From contig NZ_JADPJL010000077.1 of the NCBI RefSeq assembly GCF_023073415.1, positions 111,991 through 175,990 on the forward strand: a DNA stretch of 64,000 nt. The letters are read 5' to 3'. The position numbers were made by a program, and so were the translations under genes. The notes beneath the pieces are model-generated. The model did not search any database. It was not told where the DNA came from and was given only the letters and a program-made list of their open reading frames with translations. Source of the stretch: Bradyrhizobium sp. 190 (GTDB lineage Bacteria; Pseudomonadota; Alphaproteobacteria; Rhizobiales; Xanthobacteraceae). Below, piece by piece: positions 1 through 8,964 of the stretch (the first letter of the stretch is position 1; the number at the start of each line of letters is the position of its first letter).

Positions 1-169
1 CCCCGCGCCACCCAGCCGCCGCGTCTACGACACCCAAGCTTATCAGCAGCAGCAGCAGCCGCAGCAGCAATATTACGGCAACCGCGGCTATGTGCCGGCG
101 CCGCAGGGCTACTACTATCAACCGCGGCAGACTTATCAGCAGCGCGGGCTGTTCACCTACCAGGACTAG
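1..169 (+). CDS. C-terminal end of a Q/Y-rich protein (5' truncated)
   Basis: An open frame enters from the left edge (codons begin at base 2) and stops with TAG at 167-169. The 55 visible residues are rich in Gln, Tyr, Pro and Arg, with a run of five Gln, and end in GLFTYQD. This is a low-complexity tail and no domain is visible, so I cannot name the product. Envelope proteins of this group often carry such tails, but that is only a guess. The gene converges with the DUF6691 gene, 43 bases away. Confidence 0.55.
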   Translation, partial: PAPPSRRVYDTQAYQQQQQPQQQYYGNRGYVPAPQGYYYQPRQTYQQRGLFTYQD

Positions 170-212
170 CCGGCAGCTTCATCGCGGTCGCGCACGGCCG
201 CAAGCCGTCATT

Positions 213-671
213 TCAGCCGTCCGTCGCACTCGCCAGCAGACGTTCGCGTTGCGCCGTCAGCCGCGACTGTTGCCAGGCGTCGTGAGCCACCATGCCGGCG
301 GCCATCGCGACCACGAAGACGATGACCTCCGGCGACAGCGTCGCCAGGCTCTCCAAGGCCGGCCCCGGGCATAACCCGACAAGGCCCCACCCGATTCCAA
401 ACAGCGCTGCGCCCGCAACCAGCGGTAGATCGATTCCCGATTTGCCCGGCCGAAAATATTGCCCGGCAAACCAGGGCTGCGCACCGCGATCAGCCAACCT
501 GAAGCCGGGCACCGACACTGCGAGCGCCGCAGCCATCACCACCGCGAGACTCGGATCCCACGCGCCGAAGATATCCAGGAAAGCCAAAACCTTTGTCGGC
601 TGCACCATGCCTGAAATCAGCAGGCCCGCGCCGAAGATCAGGCCGCAAATCAAGGGAGCGATGATCCACAT
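213..671 (-). CDS. DUF6691 / YeeE-YedE second-half membrane protein
   Basis: A 152-residue integral membrane protein with about four hydrophobic segments. It matches the C-terminal half of YeeE/YedE (sulfur transport) proteins. The conserved cysteine lies in GLCPGPALESL, and the N-terminus has the usual GLIFGAGLLISGM. In the family, conserved cysteines line a pore that passes sulfur compounds; thiosulfate uptake by TsuA is the characterised example. Its partner half begins 3 bases upstream on the same strand (675-1100), so the two are co-transcribed and presumably form one split transporter. The substrate (thiosulfate or another sulfur species) is inferred, not shown. Confidence 0.85.
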   Translation of the reverse strand: MWIIAPLICGLIFGAGLLISGMVQPTKVLAFLDIFGAWDPSLAVVMAAALAVSVPGFRLADRGAQPWFAGQYFRPGKSGIDLPLVAGAALFGIGWGLVGLCPGPALESLATLSPEVIVFVVAMAAGMVAHDAWQQSRLTAQRERLLASATDG

Positions 672-674
672 GGC

Positions 675-1100
675 TCAACCTCCCAACACATGGCGGGTGA
701 CCGCCACCGTGATGACCGCCGTCACCATGAAGACGATCGTGGCGGCGATCGAGCGCGGCGACAGCCGTGCTATTCCGCAGATACCGTGACCGGAGGTGCA
801 GCCGCCGCCAAGCCGGGTGCCGAACCCCACCAGCAGTCCTGCTGCGATAATGACGGCCCAACTCGATGGCAGCTTGGGCTGCGCCATTCCGTGGCCGATC
901 AGGCCGGCGATGACGGGCGCGAGAATGAGCCCGGCGATGAAAGCGATGCGCCAGCCCTTGTCCTCGCCGCGCAAATTCAACAGGCCACTGAAGATGCCGC
1001 TGATGCCGGCGATCCGCCCGGTCGACAACATCAGCAGGACAGCGGAAAGCCCGATCAGCACACCGCCGATCGCGGCCGATACGGGAGTGAAATTGGCCAT
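675..1100 (-). CDS. YeeE/YedE family protein, first half
   Basis: A 141-residue membrane protein with about four hydrophobic segments. It contains the signature GGGCTSGHGICG near residues 99-110, the conserved cysteine motif of YeeE/YedE sulfur transporters. It is followed almost directly by the DUF6691 half, so the full YeeE fold is encoded as two adjacent genes, an arrangement common in proteobacteria. The protein probably sits in the inner membrane and moves a reduced sulfur compound. No ArsR-type regulator or rhodanese gene is adjacent, so sulfide or thiosulfate control cannot be argued from context. Confidence 0.88.
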   Translation of the reverse strand: MANFTPVSAAIGGVLIGLSAVLLMLSTGRIAGISGIFSGLLNLRGEDKGWRIAFIAGLILAPVIAGLIGHGMAQPKLPSSWAVIIAAGLLVGFGTRLGGGCTSGHGICGIARLSPRSIAATIVFMVTAVITVAVTRHVLGG

Positions 1101-1163
1101 GACGGGTTTTCCTTCGTTGGGGCGTGCTCAATCATAGGCGCGCCTTGCCTGACCGCAACCCGT

Positions 1164-3449
1164 CTATTCCTCACTATTTCTGAGCCGTCGCCATACCGCG
1201 CCCAGCACGTTGGAATAATCGTCGGTCCAGACACGCTGGTGATCCTCGGCCTCGGTCAGCGTCCATTTATCCGACGACGCCAGCTTGCCGACGTCGGCCT
1301 CTTCGCGCGCCGAGACCACGACCGAGGTCGAGAAGATGTATTCATTGTCGCGGCCGGAATCCTCGCTGTAGACCCAGCTCTTCAAGTCGTTGGCGTCGGC
1401 GATGCCGACGACGACGCTCGACAGTTCCAGATGCCGGTTGGAGACATGCATCACGACAGCTCCCTGCGGCGCCAGCTTGGACTTGTAAATTTCCATCGCC
1501 TCTTCGGTCGCCAGATGAATCGGGATCGCATCCGAGGAATAGGCGTCGACGATGATCAGATCGTAGACGCCGTCGGGCTCTCGCGCGAAGGTCAGCCGCG
1601 CATCGCCGATCACGGGTTCGAGATTCGGCTCGCAGACCTGGATGTAGGTGAAATATTTCGGGTCGCGCGCAGTATCGACCATTGTCTGGTCGATCTCGAA
1701 GAACTTCCACTCCTCGCCGGGCTCGGAGGCGCAGACCAGCGTGCCGGAGCCGAGCCCGATCACGGCTACCCGCAGCGGGGCGCCCTTGCGCTCGCGGATC
1801 GCCGTGATCGCCTGACCGATGCCGCCATCCTTGTGATAGTAGGTGATCGGCTCCGGCTGGCCGGTGACCGGCGTGCCGTCGTCGTTCTTGAATTTTTCCG
1901 CGCCATGGATCGTGGTGCCGTGCATCAGCACGTGATACTGGCCGTTCGGCGTCACCACGATCTTGTGGACGCCGAAGAAGCTGCGCACGGTCTCCACGCG
2001 CCCCTCGTCGGTGGGATACATCCGGATCAGCACCAGCGCCAACGTCACCACGGCGGCCAGCTTCCAGCGATCCGCCTTGAGCAGGATCGCCAACAACATC
2101 GAGACGGCCGCAACTGCGGCTACCACGTAGACTCGATTGGTATCCAGCCATGTGAAGATTTTGCCGCTGCTGTAGGACGGCGCGATCAGCGCCACCGCAG
2201 CGATGGCCAGCAGTGGCCAGAACCAGCGGGTCCATTGCGGCCACCGCTCGGCGACCGGCGGCCGGCACAGCACCGCCAGCGCCACCATGATCGGATATTC
2301 CGCGACCCAGGAGAACGTGAACGGCGCGATCAGTCCCGCGAACAGTCCGCCGACCATGCCGCCGAACGACAGCGCGACATAGAAACCAGTGAGATATTTC
2401 GCGGCGGGGCGGGTGCGCGCCAACTCGCCATGACAGGCCATCGCAATGATGAAGAAGCAAAGCTGGTGGCCGCCGAGCGTCAGCAACAGGTTCTGCTCGC
2501 CGCCTATCGCCAACAGCAGGATCACCCCCATGATCGCCAGCGGTTGCAGCATCAGCATGAACTTGTGCGGCAACAGCGGGCGCGACTGGAACACCAGCAC
2601 CCACGTCAGGAGATAGAGCGACAGCGGCAGCACCCACAGCAGAGGCGCGGCGGCGACATCGGTGGAAATATGGGCGGTCACCGCGATCAGCAGCCCCGAC
2701 GGGACGGCGGCAAGGAAGATCCAGCGGGCGCGCAAAATCCATGACGGCGCTGGCGCGTCGGTATCGTCGTCCGGCATGTTCAGCTTTGCCGCATTCGCCG
2801 GCGAGCGCAGCAGCAACACGCCGCAGGTTGCGATCAGCACGATCAGCAGGCCGTAACCGCCGGTCCAGATCAGGTTTTGCGTGCGCAGCGTGAACATCGG
2901 CTCCAGCAGCACTGGATAGGACAGCAGCGCCAGGAAGCTGCCGATATTCGAGGAAGCGTAGAGAAAGTAAGGGTCGGGGCCGTTGGGGTGGCCGGTGCGG
3001 ACGAACCAGGCCTGCAGCAGCGGATTGTTGGCCGCCAGCGCGAAGAACGGCAGCCCGATCGACACCGCAAAGAGGCCGAGCAGCCAGAGCGCATAGCCTG
3101 AATTCGGCGGATCGCCCCACCCGCTCGAGATCGACAGCGGCAGCGTCAGCATCGCGACCGCGAGCAGCGCCAGATGGATCGCCACGGGAATCGCGCGGTT
3201 GCGGAGCTGCATCAGAAAATGCGCATAGGCATAGCCGCCGAGCAACAGCGACTGGAAGAACACCATCGCCACCGACCACACCGCCGGCGAGCCGCCGAGC
3301 CGCGGCAGCACCATCTTGGTGAACAGGGGCTGCACCGAAAACAGCAGCAGCGCGCTGACGAAGATCGCAGCGGTGTAGACGACCAAGACCAGCCGGTTCC
3401 GACTTTCGGAAGGCTGGTCCGCTGAAACGGACGGATAGGGAGAAGTCAT
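1164..3449 (-). CDS. Fused MFS-like membrane domain / spermidine synthase-like protein
   Basis: 761 residues from the ATG at 3449, chosen because GGAG lies just upstream; an in-frame start at 3563 lacks this. The N-terminal two-thirds hold about a dozen hydrophobic segments, beginning VYTAAIFVSALLLFSVQP. The C-terminal 200 residues form a Rossmann methyltransferase-like domain related to polyamine synthases, with the cofactor loop GLGSG at 565-569 and the acidic motif FFEID about 20 residues later; DAYSSDAIPIHL stands where synthases carry their active-site loop. The family is widespread and its reaction is unproven, so true spermidine synthesis should not be assumed. It is divergent from the oxidoreductase gene at 3617. 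Confidence 0.85.
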   Translation of the reverse strand: MTSPYPSVSADQPSESRNRLVLVVYTAAIFVSALLLFSVQPLFTKMVLPRLGGSPAVWSVAMVFFQSLLLGGYAYAHFLMQLRNRAIPVAIHLALLAVAMLTLPLSISSGWGDPPNSGYALWLLGLFAVSIGLPFFALAANNPLLQAWFVRTGHPNGPDPYFLYASSNIGSFLALLSYPVLLEPMFTLRTQNLIWTGGYGLLIVLIATCGVLLLRSPANAAKLNMPDDDTDAPAPSWILRARWIFLAAVPSGLLIAVTAHISTDVAAAPLLWVLPLSLYLLTWVLVFQSRPLLPHKFMLMLQPLAIMGVILLLAIGGEQNLLLTLGGHQLCFFIIAMACHGELARTRPAAKYLTGFYVALSFGGMVGGLFAGLIAPFTFSWVAEYPIMVALAVLCRPPVAERWPQWTRWFWPLLAIAAVALIAPSYSSGKIFTWLDTNRVYVVAAVAAVSMLLAILLKADRWKLAAVVTLALVLIRMYPTDEGRVETVRSFFGVHKIVVTPNGQYHVLMHGTTIHGAEKFKNDDGTPVTGQPEPITYYHKDGGIGQAITAIRERKGAPLRVAVIGLGSGTLVCASEPGEEWKFFEIDQTMVDTARDPKYFTYIQVCEPNLEPVIGDARLTFAREPDGVYDLIIVDAYSSDAIPIHLATEEAMEIYKSKLAPQGAVVMHVSNRHLELSSVVVGIADANDLKSWVYSEDSGRDNEYIFSTSVVVSAREEADVGKLASSDKWTLTEAEDHQRVWTDDYSNVLGAVWRRLRNSEE

Positions 3450-3616
3450 CAAAACTCCGGCTGGAAACCGGCGGGCGCCGGTGGCGGGATGCCCGGCGGA
3501 GTCGCCGGAGGGGTGCAATGGAGCATAGGGCGACACGGCGAGCAATGCGGGATAAGAAAGCATGGATAGGGCGCGCCGCGCCCATCCCGATCAAACCTTC
3601 TTGAGCTGAAACTGGC

Positions 3617-5218
3617 ATGAACGAGACGGACGTTGTCATTGTTGGGGCGGGGCATAACGGCCTCACTTGCGCCGCCTATCTCGCGATGGCCGGCCTGCGC
3701 GTGAAAGTTGTGGAGCGCCGCAAGGCGGTCGGCGGCGCCGCGGTGACCGAGGAATTCCATCCCGGCTTCCGCAATTCGGTGGCCGCCTATACGGTCAGCC
3801 TGCTCAATCCGCAGATCATTGCCGACCTGAAACTCGCCGAACACGGCCTGCGCATCGTCGAGCGCCGCGCACAGAATTTTCTGCCCGCGCCCGACGGCAG
3901 CTATCTTTTGACCGGCGAAGGCCGCACCAGGCAATCGGTGGCAAAACTCAGCGAGCGCGATGCGGCCACTATTGAAGCTTTCTCGCGCGAGCTGGAGGCC
4001 ATCGCCGACGTGCTGCGGCAATTCGTGCTGCGCGCGCCGCCGAACATCGTCGAGGGCTTTGGGATCGGCGCGATCCGCGAAGCCTTCAACGCCATGGGCA
4101 CCGCAGGCATCCTGCGCAAGCTCTCGCTGGAACAGCAGCGCAATCTGCTCGACCTGTTCACGTGCTCGGCCGGCGAGATGCTCGACGAGCGTTTCGAGAA
4201 CGACCTGGTGAAGGCGCTGTTCGGCTTCGACGCCATCGTCGGCAATTACGCCAGCCCCTACGCCGCCGGCTCCGCCTATGTGATGCTGCACCATGCGTTC
4301 GGCGAGGTGAACGGCAAGAAAGGCGTGTGGGGCCATGCCATCGGCGGCATGGGAGCGATCACGCAGGCGATGGCGCGCGCCGCGCGCGGGCATGGCGTCG
4401 AGATCGAAACCGAGGCGAGCGTGCGCGAAGTGATCGTCGAGGGCGGGCGCGCCGCGGGCGTCATCCTCGACAATGGCGAGGCCATCCGCGCGAAATACGT
4501 CGTCTCCGGCGTCAATCCGAAATTGCTGTATACGCGGCTCGTGCCGTCGGGCGCGCTGGCGCCGGAATTCCTCGAGCGTATCGCGCGCTGGCGCAACGGC
4601 TCCGGCACCTTCCGGATGAATGTCGCGCTGAACGCGTTGCCTTCCTTCACCGCATTGCCCGGCGCCGGCGACCATCTCACCGCCGGTATCATCCTTGCGC
4701 CCAGCCTCGGCTACATGGATCGCGCCTGGCAGGATGCGCGCAGCCATGGCTGGAGCCGCGAGCCGGTGGTGGAAGTGCTGATCCCCTCGACGCTCGACGA
4801 TTCGCTCGCGCCGGAAGGCCAACATGTCGCGAGCCTGTTCTGCCAGCATGTCGCACCGGAATTGCCGGACGGGAAATCATGGGACGACCATCGCGAGGAG
4901 GTCGCCGACCTCATGATTGCGACTGTGGATAAATTCGCGCCGGGCTTCGCGGCCAGCGTGATCGGCCGCCAGATACTCTCGCCGCTCGACCTCGAGCGGC
5001 AGTTCGGCCTGCTCGGCGGCGACATCTTTCACGGCGCCCTGACATTGAACCAATTGTTCTCGGCGCGGCCGATGCTGGGCCATGCCGATTATCGCGGGCC
5101 GCTGAAGGGCCTCTATCATTGCGGCTCGGGCGCCCATCCCGGCGGCGGCGTCACCGGCGCCCCCGGCCACAACGCTGCGCACGTAATCCTGGGCGATCAC
5201 CGCGCGCTGTTCGGATAG
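3617..5218 (+). CDS. NAD(P)/FAD-dependent oxidoreductase, phytoene-desaturase/PYROXD2-like
   Basis: 533 residues. The N-terminal FAD-binding Rossmann motif is DVVIVGAGHNGLTCAAYLA (residues 5-23), followed by VVERRKAVGGAAVTEE, the second part of the dinucleotide fold. The C-terminus has GLYHCGSGAHPGGGVTGAPG, the FAD-closing motif of the carotenoid desaturase-like amine-oxidase superfamily. The length fits the PYROXD2-like branch found in alphaproteobacteria. There is no signal peptide, so it should be cytosolic. No carotenoid genes are adjacent, so a role in carotenoid synthesis is not supported. The substrate is unknown. Confidence 0.85.
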   Translation: MNETDVVIVGAGHNGLTCAAYLAMAGLRVKVVERRKAVGGAAVTEEFHPGFRNSVAAYTVSLLNPQIIADLKLAEHGLRIVERRAQNFLPAPDGSYLLTGEGRTRQSVAKLSERDAATIEAFSRELEAIADVLRQFVLRAPPNIVEGFGIGAIREAFNAMGTAGILRKLSLEQQRNLLDLFTCSAGEMLDERFENDLVKALFGFDAIVGNYASPYAAGSAYVMLHHAFGEVNGKKGVWGHAIGGMGAITQAMARAARGHGVEIETEASVREVIVEGGRAAGVILDNGEAIRAKYVVSGVNPKLLYTRLVPSGALAPEFLERIARWRNGSGTFRMNVALNALPSFTALPGAGDHLTAGIILAPSLGYMDRAWQDARSHGWSREPVVEVLIPSTLDDSLAPEGQHVASLFCQHVAPELPDGKSWDDHREEVADLMIATVDKFAPGFAASVIGRQILSPLDLERQFGLLGGDIFHGALTLNQLFSARPMLGHADYRGPLKGLYHCGSGAHPGGGVTGAPGHNAAHVILGDHRALFG

Positions 5219-5280
5219 GTTTCCCGCCGCTCGCATTCGGCTCCGGCATGCGGCTCGATGGGGACAATGTGTGTAAGGCC

Positions 5281-5437
5281 GGTGGATAACGACGGAAAAA
5301 GCCTGTGGATTGGTTGTCGAAAACTTGCCGGGGCGGCTGTGGAAACCTCACCGCAGCATCTGTGGAAAGCATCGGGATGCTTTCGCGAATAGCCGGTTGG
5401 CTAATGCCCCGCTCGGCTGTGGATATCCGGTGGAGAT
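5281..5437 (+). promoter_or_regulatory. Cluster of DnaA-box-like motifs
   Basis: The 328-base gap between the oxidoreductase and prmA has five sites close to the DnaA box TGTGGATAA, all in one orientation: GGTGGATAA at 5281, TGTGGATTG at 5304, TGTGGAAAC at 5338, TGTGGAAAG at 5361 and TGTGGATAT at 5418. A weaker GGTGGAGAT follows at 5429. Each of the five matches the consensus at 7-8 of 9 positions. There is no strong AT-rich unwinding region and no dnaA, hemE or parAB nearby, so a full replication origin is unlikely. DnaA titration or DnaA control of prmA are possible. Confidence 0.45.
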
Positions 5438-5546
5438 TGCGTGCGCAAACCCGGCCTATAAAAAGACGGGGCCGGCGCTTTGGCGCGCCGAACCCGAAAC
5501 GCACCTTCCCCCAATCGACCCCTCCCGCTTTTCTCCAGGTCCTTCA

Positions 5547-6437
5547 ATGACTTCCATCGCCCCTACGTACCGTGTCAGCTTTGCAATCGGCGACGAGCAC
5601 ACAGCCAAAGGCGTGGTCGATGCCCTGACCGAAATTTTTTTTGAGGGCGAGGCCGCAATCGCCGCGTTCGAACGGCCGGATGGCCGATGGGACGTCACGG
5701 TGCATTTTGCTGAGCCGCCCGATCAGACGCTGGTCCGCGAGCTTGTTGCCAACGCAGCCGGTGCAGAAGCCGCAGAGAGCATCACCTTCGACACGGTCGA
5801 GGCCAAGGATTGGGTCAAGGCCAGCCTCGAAGACCTCGTCCCCGTCCCCGCCGGGCGTTTCGTGGTTCACGGCCAGCATGACCGCGAGAGGATCGCGGCC
5901 AACAAGCTCGGCATCGAGATCGAGGCGGCGCTGGCATTCGGCACCGGCCACCACGGCACCACGCGCGGCTGCCTGCTGCTGCTCGATCATGTCCTGAAAG
6001 CCCGGCGTCCGCGCCGCGTGCTCGATCTCGGCACCGGCACCGGCGTGCTGGCGATCGCCGCAGCCAGGGCGCTGCATGAAAAGATACTGGCCAGCGATAT
6101 CGATCCGCCCTCGGTGCAGGTCGCCCGCGAAAACGCGCGGCTGAACGTGTCAGGGCATCTGGTGCAGGCGATCCGCGCTACCGGCTTCGCGGCCCCGCAA
6201 TTCGCTGATGCCGCGCCGTTCGACCTGGTGCTGGCGAATATTCTCGCCAATCCGTTGCGGCAACTGGCAGGGCCGATGGCGCAGCATCTGGCGCCATCGG
6301 CGCTGGTCATTCTGTCGGGCCTGCTGACGCACCAGGCGCCCGGCGTCATCGCGGCCTATCGCGCCCGTGGGCTGGTGCCGGTGCGGCACCTTCGCATCGA
6401 AGGCTGGAGCAGCCTGTTGCTGCGCAAGGTGAATTGA
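5547..6437 (+). CDS. prmA: Ribosomal protein L11 methyltransferase PrmA
   Basis: 296 residues from the ATG at 5547; the longer frame from 5310 runs through the DnaA-box gap and is not credible as coding. The SAM-binding motif is VLDLGTGTGVLAIAAA, with the acidic residue in LASDIDPPSV. The catalytic-type motif is NILANPL, and GTGHHGTT precedes the methyltransferase fold as in PrmA. The enzyme trimethylates ribosomal protein L11 in the cytosol. It lacks a strong Shine-Dalgarno (only AGG about 8 bases before the ATG). It ends 4 bases from the convergent small gene at 6442. Confidence 0.93.
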   Translation: MTSIAPTYRVSFAIGDEHTAKGVVDALTEIFFEGEAAIAAFERPDGRWDVTVHFAEPPDQTLVRELVANAAGAEAAESITFDTVEAKDWVKASLEDLVPVPAGRFVVHGQHDRERIAANKLGIEIEAALAFGTGHHGTTRGCLLLLDHVLKARRPRRVLDLGTGTGVLAIAAARALHEKILASDIDPPSVQVARENARLNVSGHLVQAIRATGFAAPQFADAAPFDLVLANILANPLRQLAGPMAQHLAPSALVILSGLLTHQAPGVIAAYRARGLVPVRHLRIEGWSSLLLRKVN

Positions 6438-6441
6438 AACT

Positions 6442-6630
6442 CTATTCGGCTGGTCTGCGACGGTTGCGGGCGATCACGTGCTTTTCTTCCTTCAGCGACC
6501 GCTTGACGCGCGCTTCCGCGAACCGATCGAGGATCTGCACGATGACGCCGCGCTGCTTCTTGTTGGCGACCGGCGGGATCGGGCCGCGGTCGGCCGGTGG
6601 GGAAATCTTCTCAAACGTAAAAACAGGCAT
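6442..6630 (-). CDS. Conserved small protein, 62 residues, unknown function
   Basis: It starts at the ATG at 6630 behind GAGGGG, although the open frame continues upstream to 6750. The sequence begins MPVFTFEKISPPADRG and ends in a very basic tail (ARVKRSLKEEKHVIARNRRR). The N-terminus is Pro-rich and the C-terminal half looks helical and positively charged. I recall similar short proteins in bradyrhizobia but know no function. It converges on prmA and is divergent from the aminopeptidase. Basic charge suggests nucleic acid or ribosome binding, but that is only a guess. Confidence 0.65.
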   Translation of the reverse strand: MPVFTFEKISPPADRGPIPPVANKKQRGVIVQILDRFAEARVKRSLKEEKHVIARNRRRPAE

Positions 6631-6821
6631 GGTGCATCCCCTCTTCGTTGAGTTGAAACACTCCCGGAGCCTCCCGGCTATCTTGAGCCGAACAGCCTGC
6701 ACCCGCAAAACCGTTCGATCCGACTGACGCGGACGGATATATTGAAGCACGGATTATGCCAAATGGTGGCCAACTCCGCCTCATTGCGGACCGCTCCACC
6801 GAACTCTAAAGTGACCAGGCG

Positions 6822-8657
6822 ATGTTCGAAGCTCATTTCCAGACATTCGAGGAACCCGAGAGCGGCATCGCGCTGACCGCGCGGCTGGGCACCTTCCGCG
6901 AGGAACTGGCGCGCCGGAAGCTGACGGGATTCGTGATTCCCCGCGCCGACCAGCAGCAAAACGAGTATGTCGCCGCCTCCGAAGAGCGGCTGGCCTGGCT
7001 CACCGGCTTCACCGGCTCGGCCGGCATGGCCATCGTCCTGACGCGCGAGGCCGCTGTTTTCGTCGATGGCCGCTATACGCTGCAGGCCGCCAAGCAGGTC
7101 GACCGCAAGGCCTGGCACATCGAGCCGCTGGCCGATCCGCCGCCGGAACACTGGCTGACCAAGCATCTCGTGGCCGGTGACCGCCTCGGTTTTGACCCCT
7201 GGCTGCACACTTCGGCGGCAACCGAGCGTCTGGCCGCCGCCTGCGCCAAGGCCGGCGCCGAATTGATCGCGGTGGACAGCAATCCCGTGGATTCGGTGTG
7301 GCATGAGCGCCCGGCCCCGCCGCTCGGCCCCGTCGCCATTCATGGCACGCAGTTTTCCGGCGAGATCGAGGCCGAAAAACTCAAGCGGATCCGGCTCGAG
7401 ATGAGCAAGCTCGGGGTCGAGGCGCTGGTGCTGTCGGACAGCCACGCGGTGGCCTGGACCTTCAACATCCGCGGCGCCGACGTCTCGCACACGCCGCTGC
7501 CTTTGTCCTACGCGCTGGTGCCCAAGGACGGCCGCCCCACCGTCTTCATCGACCATCGCAAGCTGTCGAACCTGACGCGCGACCATCTCGAACAATCCGC
7601 CGATGTCCGGGAGCCCGACGCGCTGGTGCCTGATCTGAGCGAGCTCGCGCGCAGCGGCGCCGCGATCGCCCTCGACAGCGCCACCGCCGCGGACGCGCTG
7701 AGCCGTCTGATCGCAGGCGCCGGGGGAAAACCGGTGCGCGGCAACGATCCGGTGAGCCTGCTGAAGGCGGTGAAGAACATCACCGAGATCGAGGGCACGC
7801 GGACCGCGCACAGGCGCGATGCTGTGGCGCTGACACGTTTCCTCGCCTGGATCGACCGCGAGGCACCCTCCGGCTCGCTGACGGAGATCGACACCGTCGA
7901 GGCGCTGGAAACTTTTCGGCGCCAGACCTGCGCGCTGAAGGATGTTTCGTTTCCCACGATCGCGGGCACCGGGCCGAACGGCGCGATCGTGCATTACCGC
8001 GTCACCCGCAGGAGCAACCGGCGGATTTCGCCCGGCGACCTCCTGCTGATCGATTCCGGCGCGCAATATGAAGACGGCACCACCGACGTCACCCGCACGA
8101 TCGCGATCGGCAAGCCCACCGACGAAATGCGCGACCGCTTTACCCGCGTGCTGCGCGGGCACGTCGCGATCGCGCGCGCGATCTTTCCCGACGGCACGAC
8201 CGGCGCACAGCTCGACTCCTTTGCACGGCAATTTTTGTGGCAGGCCGGCCTCGATTTCGAGCACGGTACCGGCCATGGCGTCGGCAGCTACCTTTCGGTA
8301 CATGAAGGCCCGGCGCGCATTTCTAAACTCGGCACCACGCCGCTGAAGCGCGGCATGATCCTTTCCAACGAGCCCGGCTATTACAAGACCGACGTCTATG
8401 GCATCCGGATCGAGAACCTCGAACTCGTCATCGGCACCGACGTGCCGGGCGCCGAGAAGCCGGTGAATGCATTCGAGACGCTGACGCTGGCGCCGATCGA
8501 CCGCCGCCTGATCGACGTGAATATGCTGAGCGCGACGGAACTGAAATGGCTGAACGATTACCACGAACGCGTCAATCGCGCGGTGCGCCCGCATCTCGAC
8601 GACAACGCCACGAAACTGTGGCTGGATGACGCGACGGCAGCGATGCTGCCGCTTTGA
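6822..8657 (+). CDS. pepP: Aminopeptidase P family (M24) metallopeptidase
   Basis: 611 residues in the long three-domain form seen in eukaryote-like Xaa-Pro aminopeptidases. Two creatinase-like N-terminal domains come first (about residues 15-320). The M24 catalytic domain follows, with metal ligands in DSGAQYEDGTTDVTR, the HGTGHGVG histidine, NEPGYY and IRIENLELV near the C-terminus. The enzyme removes the N-terminal residue before proline and is expected in the cytosol, with two Mn or similar ions. The start gives MFEAHFQTFEEP. It stands alone and is divergent from the small gene at 6442. Confidence 0.92.
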   Translation: MFEAHFQTFEEPESGIALTARLGTFREELARRKLTGFVIPRADQQQNEYVAASEERLAWLTGFTGSAGMAIVLTREAAVFVDGRYTLQAAKQVDRKAWHIEPLADPPPEHWLTKHLVAGDRLGFDPWLHTSAATERLAAACAKAGAELIAVDSNPVDSVWHERPAPPLGPVAIHGTQFSGEIEAEKLKRIRLEMSKLGVEALVLSDSHAVAWTFNIRGADVSHTPLPLSYALVPKDGRPTVFIDHRKLSNLTRDHLEQSADVREPDALVPDLSELARSGAAIALDSATAADALSRLIAGAGGKPVRGNDPVSLLKAVKNITEIEGTRTAHRRDAVALTRFLAWIDREAPSGSLTEIDTVEALETFRRQTCALKDVSFPTIAGTGPNGAIVHYRVTRRSNRRISPGDLLLIDSGAQYEDGTTDVTRTIAIGKPTDEMRDRFTRVLRGHVAIARAIFPDGTTGAQLDSFARQFLWQAGLDFEHGTGHGVGSYLSVHEGPARISKLGTTPLKRGMILSNEPGYYKTDVYGIRIENLELVIGTDVPGAEKPVNAFETLTLAPIDRRLIDVNMLSATELKWLNDYHERVNRAVRPHLDDNATKLWLDDATAAMLPL

Positions 8658-8724
8658 TCGTCATCCTCCGCTGTCGTCCTCCGCCACCGGGTCGGCGCGA
8701 AGCGCCGCCCGATGACAGGCTCCG

Positions 8725-8830
8725 GCGGGGGACCCAGTACGCCGCGGCCTATCGGTTCAATCGCTGACTTCCCTGGAATACTGGGTCACCCGCCCCTGTG
8801 CGCAATTGCGCACAAGGCGGGTGACGACGG
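8725..8830. repeat. Dispersed palindromic repeat, family A (copy 1)
   Basis: This copy fills much of the 307-base gap after the aminopeptidase gene. It carries CCCAGTACGCCGCGG, a variable middle, then GGAATACTGGGTCACCCGCC. The outer parts pair, and a second short palindrome GTGCGCAATTGCGCAC lies inside it. Related copies occur at 10283-10392, 25364-25486 and 27933-28009. Nothing in it looks coding. The remainder of the gap up to 8964 shows no further feature apart from the leader of the efflux gene. Confidence 0.75.
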
Positions 8831-8964
8831 CGGAACTTGTTGCGCCTGACGAAATACGTCTCGCCTCGCCTCCCGAATTCGGCATGGCCGCATGCTGAAA
8901 CATCCGTATTCCTGCTGAGCCATTCGGTTAAAAGTCCGATTCAACCAAAACAGGATCGGACTGA

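Noticed and set aside
690..2744. 684-residue plus-strand open frame opposite the spermidine synthase-like gene
   Set aside because: It spans two genes on the other strand, is extremely Arg/His/Gln-rich, and has no recognisable domain. It is a GC-rich antisense shadow.
5219..5546. Replication origin at the DnaA-box-like cluster
   Set aside because: No AT-rich unwinding element is visible, the boxes are imperfect, and no dnaA, hemE or parAB genes are nearby. Kept only as a regulatory or titration candidate.
6678..8594. 638-residue minus-strand frame opposite the aminopeptidase gene
   Set aside because: Shadow of an enzyme gene with all metal ligands intact on the plus strand.
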